Below are positions 58,501 through 64,000 of a stretch of DNA of 64,000 nucleotides, one piece after another; position 1 is the first letter of the stretch, and the number at the start of each line of letters is the position of its first letter. The stretch comes from Zygnema cylindricum. Its lineage: Eukaryota > Streptophyta > Zygnematophyceae > Zygnematales > Zygnemataceae. The notes below the pieces were generated by a model, which searched no databases, had not been told where the DNA came from, and saw only the letters and a list, made by a program, of their open reading frames with translations. The stretch lies in the NCBI GenBank assembly GCA_037447655.1, contig JBBHKE010001101.1, forward strand, positions 64,001 to 128,000, in the 5' to 3' direction. A program made the translations under genes and the position numbers.

Positions 58501-60997
58501 TTTGATTATCGAATCTATCTCTCTCTCCTCCCGGTTGTGGGTGGAATTGTGATTACAAGTGTTACCGAATTGAGTTTTGTTTGGAAAGGATTCATTGCTG
58601 CAATGACAGGCTGTTTTGCTACCTCCACAAAGGTAACAAAACAAAGCTTCTGAGCCAATTGTTGCAGATGCATTTGTTAGCGACTCTTTAGTCCGCTGAA
58701 GTAAAGGTCTCTTTGCTCTCCATGTTGGTTATTTGGGCGTTGACAAGAAACCTGTCCATCGGTAATGTTTATCTGCTGTTAAAAAATAGCAACATGGGTG
58801 TTAGTAGTTGAGGCATTATAATAAAATAACAGCACGTTTGTATGTGGTTTGCCGGTTTCTTTGGTGCATGTTTATGGGCACACATCTTAATTCAATAACT
58901 GGATAACCAGGCATTGGATTTTTATTTGATATTGGAGAACTGAAGTGCCGAAGAATTGAAAAACTGGAATGTTGGGGAATTGGATGGCTGGATTAATATG
59001 GGTAATTTGGACATTTTGGACCATTGGGTGACTGAATAACTGGATGTTTAGCTGGGTTGGATAACTGAATGCCTGGAGCATTGATTTTCAATATTAGTCA
59101 ATAGTTGACCACATATGATGTCTGGATTCGTCTTTTGGTCTGTGTTTGTGGTGCAGGCCACCTTGCTATAAGCCGATTGGATTGGACCCTTGTTACCACT
59201 TTCCACCTCATGTCTTGGAGTGTAGGTGAGAGAACCTTTCCATTCATAATCTAGCCAACCACCTGCACTGCATCATTTATGATTCACAATTGCCTTTAAA
59301 TAGAGAACACTATTACTCTCTATAATTCAGTCGTGGTTTTGCAGATGGAAGGCATGAAATAGTGTTGTAGAACTAGTTAAAGTAACAGACACTACACCTT
59401 GAATCGTTATTAGCGTATAGAAATTATTAGTGTAAAGAAAAAATTAGCGTCATTCATTCTAATTTAGTGCCAGGAGACGTGGCAGATTATGGTCCACGTC
59501 CTTAAATAGTGTAATTTATTATATTTAAGGTATCAATGTCAAAATTTTGGGGTGCCAATATAGCGTACATAAGGCTAATAACGATTCACGGTGTAGTGTT
59601 GGGTATCGAGGGCCCCATGCCGATATTCGATATGTACCGAATTTTGGGTACCGATAATTGATATATCGCTTCGATATATCGAGGAGGTGAATATCGCGAT
59701 ATTTATGCGATATATCGGCCGATAATTCGATATATTTTCTACCGCGATATATCAAAGTGGGACCCTAGGAAAAAAAAAAAACAAACCCCCCCCCCCCCTT
59801 GCGCGCCCTCGGGGGGGAAGGGGGGGGGGGGGGCGTACTTTTTTCTGTACCTTTTCTGTTACGATTTTTTGTACCATATCGAGGCCTCTGACCGATCGAT
59901 ATTCGAAATATCGAATATCAAAATTATCGCGATATGATTTTACCCGATACCCAACACTGACAGACACCATTTTGCCACATCAGCCTCCCCTACCTACTTT
60001 TTCTGATTCTAGTTTACATTGATTCTAATAGTTCGTTGGCTCGAATAGGGAGTTTCAGTTATATGGGGCTTCATGAAATTCTACAGCAATATTTCTCTAT
60101 AGATTCCTGACAGGTCTCTGTAGGTTTAATGAATCAAAGGCTCAAATAATATTCACCGGTAGATTTTGCTTTCATCGACATGTACTGGTCAGGTGAAGCT
60201 CCAGCTATATAAATTCGAGTTTTACATGACTGGAGGTCTGTCACGCAGCGTATTTTCTATGGATTCATATCATACTGGTTGTATAGCCGATAATCGCGAT
60301 AACGCTATTATCGTTTATCGATTGTTTCGAAATTTTGATATTTTGATGTATATGGTGTAGTACAAAAGGTACTGAAAGTACTGTACCTGGTGGTCAGTGA
60401 TGTATATCTGTCCACATATTTACGTAAATGCATGCCCTGCTTTTGCGGGTTTTTCCTTTTCGTCCGATAGCATTAATTCTTGCAATCAGAAACTCGAAAT
60501 CTAATTTTAGTCACTTGTTTGTAGTGTATCGTTTTTGTTAAAGTACTCGTTGCTTTGTTTATTGAAATCTCTCATTCATAAATTGTGATGTGTCATCGGT
60601 CCTATTGTTGTTGTTGGGTACCTCGGAATTTGCCTTCGATATGGATTCCTAGCATTTTTGAAAGAAATGTTGAATCTTTTATAGAGTCGAGTTGGTGAAA
60701 GAAAGTCAGTGTGTGCTTGATAGGTGTAATGTTGGGGACATTTACAGCTGTTCATTACAATACTGGATGATTCTTCAAATTTTTAACTTCACAAGTTTCG
60801 TTGTTCACAGGCATACACTTCAAGTGATTTCCTTCTTCACCTACAAATGGTATTAATGTTTTGGTTAAATGTTTAATGTGGTTTGCAGGAAACCTATCAC
60901 TCTGCGTGAGACATTCTATTCACCCTTTGAGTCACTTCCTTCATTCCCATTTTTGCAAAGATGTTTGGATATGCCTCAAGGCATTGTAGTTGTTTAG
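49597..60997 (+). CDS. FUT: GT37 plant fucosyltransferase (xyloglucan/AGP alpha-1,2-fucosyltransferase-like), 10 exons
   Basis: GT37 enzymes are Golgi type II proteins that transfer fucose from GDP-fucose to galactose on xyloglucan or arabinogalactan. Exons: 49597-49990, 52383-52612, 53370-53464, 54254-54493, 55583-55700, 56345-56508, 57090-57293, 57846-57968, 59157-59225, 60889-60997. All introns are GT-AG and phases match, giving 581 residues, close to the usual 500-580. A hydrophobic anchor (LRLFVLFTVL, about residues 45-54) is followed by a low-complexity stem. Motifs: LRKETYLERYKKC; DGLGNRLLGFASIFIWALL (GLGNR 178-182); ETSWW; TGLWLLPSM; the GDP-fucose motif ERIGMQIRTR (354-363, split by intron 5); SVFIASLN; AEMWLLSL; SAGSTFGYIAAGL (STFGY 491-495); and the C-terminal Cys block PPCYKP...DPCYHFPP. 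The start is the first in-frame ATG after a TGA. The acceptor substrate cannot be told. The N-terminal exon and the last exon are the least certain. Confidence 0.87.
53906..54160. repeat. (TG)n-rich microsatellite in intron 3
   Basis: Degenerate TGTGTG/TATGTG tract in the third intron of the fucosyltransferase. The Cys/Val frames on + and the His/Thr frames on minus over it are artefacts. Confidence 0.9.
55203..55304 (+). other. Possible cassette exon in intron 4 of the fucosyltransferase
   Basis: A 102-nt segment bounded by TTTTTCAG and CCAG|GTGAGT is open in the phase set by exon 4 and would add 34 residues (RTINICIVFHQLVIRC...) without shifting frame. The added block would split the conserved LFPDR-VLFRHIAHF region, so the main product should lack it. 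Inference from splice signals only. Confidence 0.25.
58113..58190. repeat. CT-rich low-complexity tract in intron 8
   Basis: CCCTCTCTCTCTCCCCC-type run of pyrimidines inside the eighth intron. Confidence 0.85.
58890..59090. repeat. Diffuse AACTGGAT-type repeats in intron 8
   Basis: AACTGGAT, AACTGAAT, GAATTGGAT and similar words recur every 10-25 bp across about 200 bp, giving a ragged minisatellite. No gene. Confidence 0.55.
59389..59599. mobile_element. Inverted-repeat MITE in intron 9 (second family)
   Basis: The ends ACACTACACC...TCGTTATTAGCGTA and GCTAATAACGATTCACGGTGTAGTGT are inverted copies, related to the 48569-49131 element. 211 bp. A TSD could not be defined. Confidence 0.7.
59595..59958. 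mobile_element. Inverted-repeat element with poly-C/poly-G core in intron 9
   Basis: Terminal repeats AGTGTTGGGTATCG and CGATACCCAACACT. The interior is dense in palindromic CGATATATCG words. Its core (59772-59836) has A12, C14 and G14 runs separated by a short CG-rich stretch, able to fold as a hairpin. It overlaps the previous element by 5 bp. Confidence 0.75.
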
Positions 60998-61084
60998 GAA
61001 AAAATCGTCAGGAAAGCAATTTTATCGTTCATCTTAATATCCATGGTGCTAGTACAGATTTATGAGTGTCGGTCAATACTGTGC

Positions 61085-61090
61085 AATAAA
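61085..61090 (+). promoter_or_regulatory. Candidate poly(A) signal of the fucosyltransferase
   Basis: AATAAA 88 bp after the stop codon, in AT-rich sequence with TTGT-rich stretches following. Plant signals are loose, so this is only a candidate. Confidence 0.4.
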
Positions 61091-61933
61091 TTACTTACTT
61101 TAACCATCCATTGTAAAAAGAAATTTGTATGCTTCTTTTGGATGCAGTCGTTTTTTATTTATGACAAATAGCGTCTAGCTTGTGTTCTGGTGGCAAATTA
61201 TTTTTTGGTCCCGCTATAATTTGTATATTTAGTTTTATGACGTAGAAAGATATTCAATGATATGGTGTGTACTTTAATATGTTTTTTTCTAGTGTACTCA
61301 TAATCTTCCTCTGTTGAGGTAGCTTCGAATTATCCATCTTAAATTTTGTTTGGTGTGTTCTTGGCCATGACACATTTTTAGTTCTCAGTAAGGCCAAACT
61401 GCTTCTAGTTTTTTTTTTGCTGTTTGTTTAAAAACATTCCGATTTGTTAAATTCGCTTCTTTCAGTTTATATCTGGGCTCTACATTATGGCATTCCATTA
61501 AATACCCTGCCACAGTAGATCCTGGTAGTGGTGCTGATGACTAATCAAAAGAAGTTCCTTACCAATAACTTTTTTAAAGGATAACTTAACATTTAGTGAG
61601 AATAAATAACCATGTCTTTATTTGCTCCAACTGGAACAAGAGACAAAATGACAAAAAATAATACTACCTTGACTAAAAGAGAAAGCTGGATAATCAGAAA
61701 AAAATAAAAAGAATCAGATACACATATACAAAGCAGGACAAGAAGCTCTAATAAGCAATAACTGAAACTAGATAAAATAACTAGAAATGTATAGATTTAT
61801 GAACCAGAAAGCTCAAATTTCAATTCTTCGATTCTATGTATCTATACATGTTCAGCTTGCGGCTAACCAGGAATTTGAGATTTGATGGAGCGTGACGTCC
61901 ATTTTCATGGAACACTTTTTCATTTGTCTTTTC
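61091..61933. other. Intergenic AT-rich DNA
   Basis: No gene, RNA or clear repeat seen between the candidate poly(A) signal and the next MITE; a short A-rich stretch with GAAAAAAATAAAAAG lies near 61695. Confidence 0.6.
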
Positions 61934-62207
61934 CATAGTTCAAAAGTAGGTGAAAGTAGGCCCATACAATATGCCTATTGTATGCAAAACATACAATATG
62001 ACCTGAAGACCCATATTGTATTCGGACCTATTCGGACCAATTCAAAGATTTGGACCAAAAAAAAAATTTACACCGTCAGATTCGAACGATCGGACGGTCA
62101 CTGATCAAATTAGCGATCAAAGAAGATCACATGAAAAGCCCATAACACAACTTACGATAAAGGCGCCGCCAAAGGCCTACCATAAAAACACCTACTTTTG
62201 AACTATG
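61934..62207. mobile_element. hAT-like MITE copy 2, TSD GTCTTTTC
   Basis: 274 bp, TIRs CATAGTTCAAAAGTAGG / CCTACTTTTGAACTATG, exact 8-bp TSD GTCTTTTC at 61926-61933 and 62208-62215. Opposite orientation to copy 1. Confidence 0.94.
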
Positions 62208-62215
62208 GTCTTTTC

Positions 62216-62800
62216 GAAATGAAAACTCGAAGTGCGGGAAACCACCAAGTAGAAGGAAAGACAATTGGAGCGCGACGGGATACGTTCTGGCAAAGACTTT
62301 TTTTCCTCCCCGAGGTGGGTAGTCAAATACGGAGCCGGATTAAGGGATTGCTTCGCGGATGAATACCCAAATATAATCCAACGGTCATTGTTAACTCCCG
62401 AACGTTTGGAAAATCCTGGTCGGATCTTCTATAACTTTTTTAGAATATATAAAAAACAGTACCGCATGGTACGAAGAGGTACGGATTTCTGTAAACAACC
62501 TCACTTTTCTTTGATGGAACTTCACCGTATGTACGGTATTTTATGTTTGATATCCACACTATTTAATCCTACTTGTGGTTATTGAAATTTTGGTGTGGGG
62601 GTTCCACGGTGTTTTCCATGCAGGATGGTACTCAATTTGACAAGTTTGAATTTACGTTGTTTTGTCGTATAATTTTTGCTTCAAAATATTGGAAGGAAAC
62701 GACAGTTTTAGTGCGAAACTACACACCGTACTATCGCTCGGCCAGGTTAAGCTAGGTTTGGTCAGTTCCGGTGTGGGCCAAACCGAGGGTTGCTTTGAAA
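62216..62800. other. Intergenic DNA, no gene supported
   Basis: A 106-codon frame (62265-62585) has no start context, motif or codon pattern that I can support. Several GTACGG words like those in the copia LTRs are present (62461-62540), so this may be old retroelement-derived sequence. Confidence 0.45.
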
Positions 62801-62943
62801 CATAACACAACTTACGATAGGACTATCGTCAGATTTGGAGGATCGAACGGTCACTAATCAAAGTAGCGATCTAAGAAGATCACATGAAAAGCCCATAACA
62901 CAACTTACGATAAAGGCATTTACAGAAGGCCTACAATAGAAAC
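62801..62943. mobile_element. Truncated hAT-like MITE copy 3a
   Basis: Starts CATA then jumps to internal MITE sequence (ACACAACTTACGATAGG...) and stops at CCTACAATAGAAA where the next copy begins. Preceded by CTTTGAAA (62793-62800). Confidence 0.75.
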
Positions 62944-63230
62944 ATAGTTCAAAAGTAGGCGTTTTTATGGTAGGCCTTTGGTCGGCGCCTTTATCGTAAA
63001 TTGTGTTATGGGCTTTTCATGTGATCTTCCTAGATCACTACTTTGATCAGCGACCGTCCGATCGTCCGAATCTGACGGTGTAAATAAAAGTTTTTGGTCC
63101 GAATGTTTTAATTGGTCCAATTTTTGGTCCGAATAGGTCCGAATATAATATGGGTCTTAAGGTCATATTGTATGTTTTGCATACAATAGGCATATTGTAT
63201 GGGCCTACTTTCACCTACTTTTGAACTATG
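62944..63230. mobile_element. hAT-like MITE copy 3b
   Basis: 287 bp, both TIRs present; followed by CTTTGAAA at 63231-63238. Its first half is inverted relative to copy 3a. Confidence 0.9.
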
Positions 63231-63238
63231 CTTTGAAA

Positions 63239-63801
63239 CATAGTTCAAAAGTAGGTTAAAGTAGGCCCATACAATATGCCTATTGTACGCAAAACATACA
63301 ATGTGGCCTTAAGACCCATATTGTATTGGTCGCAAAATGAAAAATAATAGTAACAGGGTTGAGTTGCACATCGATCGATAGAGAATTAAACGTCATGTCT
63401 AAATTTTGAAAAACAAACGGACAAAATTTTATTTTTCCGTGAGTTTTGAGGTGTTTTTTATTTAAACCGTCAGACTTCGACAATCGGACGGTCTCTGATC
63501 AAAGTAGCGATCTAAGAAGATCACGTGAAAAGCCCATAACACAACTTACGATAGGACTTACGTCCTTGTTTTTTTTTTCCGGGTTTTTTTTCCCGTGGAA
63601 TGCATCCTACGCCGTGTGAGTTCGCTAAAAAATTTCGTCCGGTGGCGTGCGGTGTACTATGATGATACGTCAGATTCGTACGTTCGTACAAAAGTGTGCA
63701 CAACGCACACACATACAGTATGCTTACTCTGCGCGAGTTTTGTGCCAAGTTTTGTGCGCCTACCAAAGGCCTACCATAAAAACGCCTACTTTTGAACTAT
63801 G
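63239..63801. mobile_element. hAT-like MITE copy 4, TSD CTTTGAAA, with insertion
   Basis: TIRs at both ends and CTTTGAAA at 63231-63238 and 63802-63809. It is longer than other copies because about 200 bp (63560-63755) of unrelated sequence lies near its right end. Confidence 0.9.
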
Positions 63802-63905
63802 CTTTGAAACTGGCTTTGAGATTTCCAAACAAAACCAACCAAAAAACGCCTACTTTTGAACTATGCTTTGAAACTGGCTTTGAGATTTCCAAACAAAACC
63901 AACCA
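63778..63905. repeat. 64-bp tandem duplication over a MITE end
   Basis: The block AACGCCTACTTTTGAACTATG ... AAAACCAACCA occurs twice in direct repeat, so the MITE end is duplicated together with its flank. The last 95 bp of the window contain nothing else I recognise. Confidence 0.9.
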
Positions 63906-64000
63906 AACCAAACCAAACTTTGCATCCTGCTGTACCGAACGGCTCTAACCATCCAAATTCCTTAAAAGCCCTAAAAAGTAAAAACGCTAAAATTACAGAT

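Noticed and set aside
62265-62585. 106-codon frame MERDGIRSGKDFF...
   Set aside because: No homology recognised, no conserved motif, and it lies in MITE- and LTR-like intergenic DNA.
1-64000. CRISPR arrays, bacterial operons, rRNA
   Set aside because: None seen; introns, copia elements and MITEs mark the window as plant nuclear DNA.

Overview
The window is eukaryotic and comes from a land plant. It holds one intron-rich host gene, a GT37-type plant fucosyltransferase at about 49.6-61.0 kb on the + strand. The rest of the first 48 kb is a stack of nested Ty1/copia LTR retrotransposons. Four of the copia families carry a primer-binding site (PBS) matching the anticodon arm of initiator tRNA-Met instead of its 3' end. 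I recall this half-tRNA type from Drosophila copia and from Osser-type elements of green algae and non-seed plants. With the divergent fucosyltransferase, that makes a non-seed plant (bryophyte, lycophyte or fern) plausible but not proven.

Layout. 1-5317: 3' part of a + strand copia element (A1) with a solo LTR (A6) inside its RNase H. 5318-7142: degenerate minus-strand coding remnant and a pyrimidine-rich tract. 7143-11764: complete gag-only element B with target-site duplication (TSD) TATGA. 11904-12448: LTR-like fragment. From 12449 to 48117 everything lies on or inside one minus-strand copia element, E, which has a conventional tRNA-iMet 3'-end PBS. E is split by A4 (14615-19864, minus, gag-only, itself holding a solo LTR) and by A2 (20729-45969, plus). 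A2 is split by A3 (22140-39738, minus, TSD GCCAC) and by a solo LTR at 43268-44329. A3 is split by C (26095-31829, minus, TSD AGATT) and D (31952-37523, plus, TSD CTATC/CAATC). Rejoining the flanks restores continuous homology at each junction, so the insertion order can be read: E, then A2, then A3, then C and D.

48118-64000 is gene space. It has several copies of a hAT-like MITE (8-bp TSDs, TIR starting CATAGTTCAAAAGTAGG), other inverted-repeat elements, and the fucosyltransferase. I resolved the gene into ten exons with GT-AG introns. The phases all match and give 581 codons plus a stop. Beyond the gene are a probable poly(A) signal and a cluster of MITEs forming long inverted repeats.

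The most unusual signal is the PBS. In families A, B, C and D the gag ATG lies inside the LTR, so gag is read out of the LTR and through the PBS. The 15-bp tRNA-complementary site is thereby translated as a conserved V-M-G-P-P peptide near the Gag N-terminus. No retroelement reading frame in the window is intact. All coordinates and motifs come from reading the sequence; family names and functions come from recognition of motifs and have not been checked by database search.
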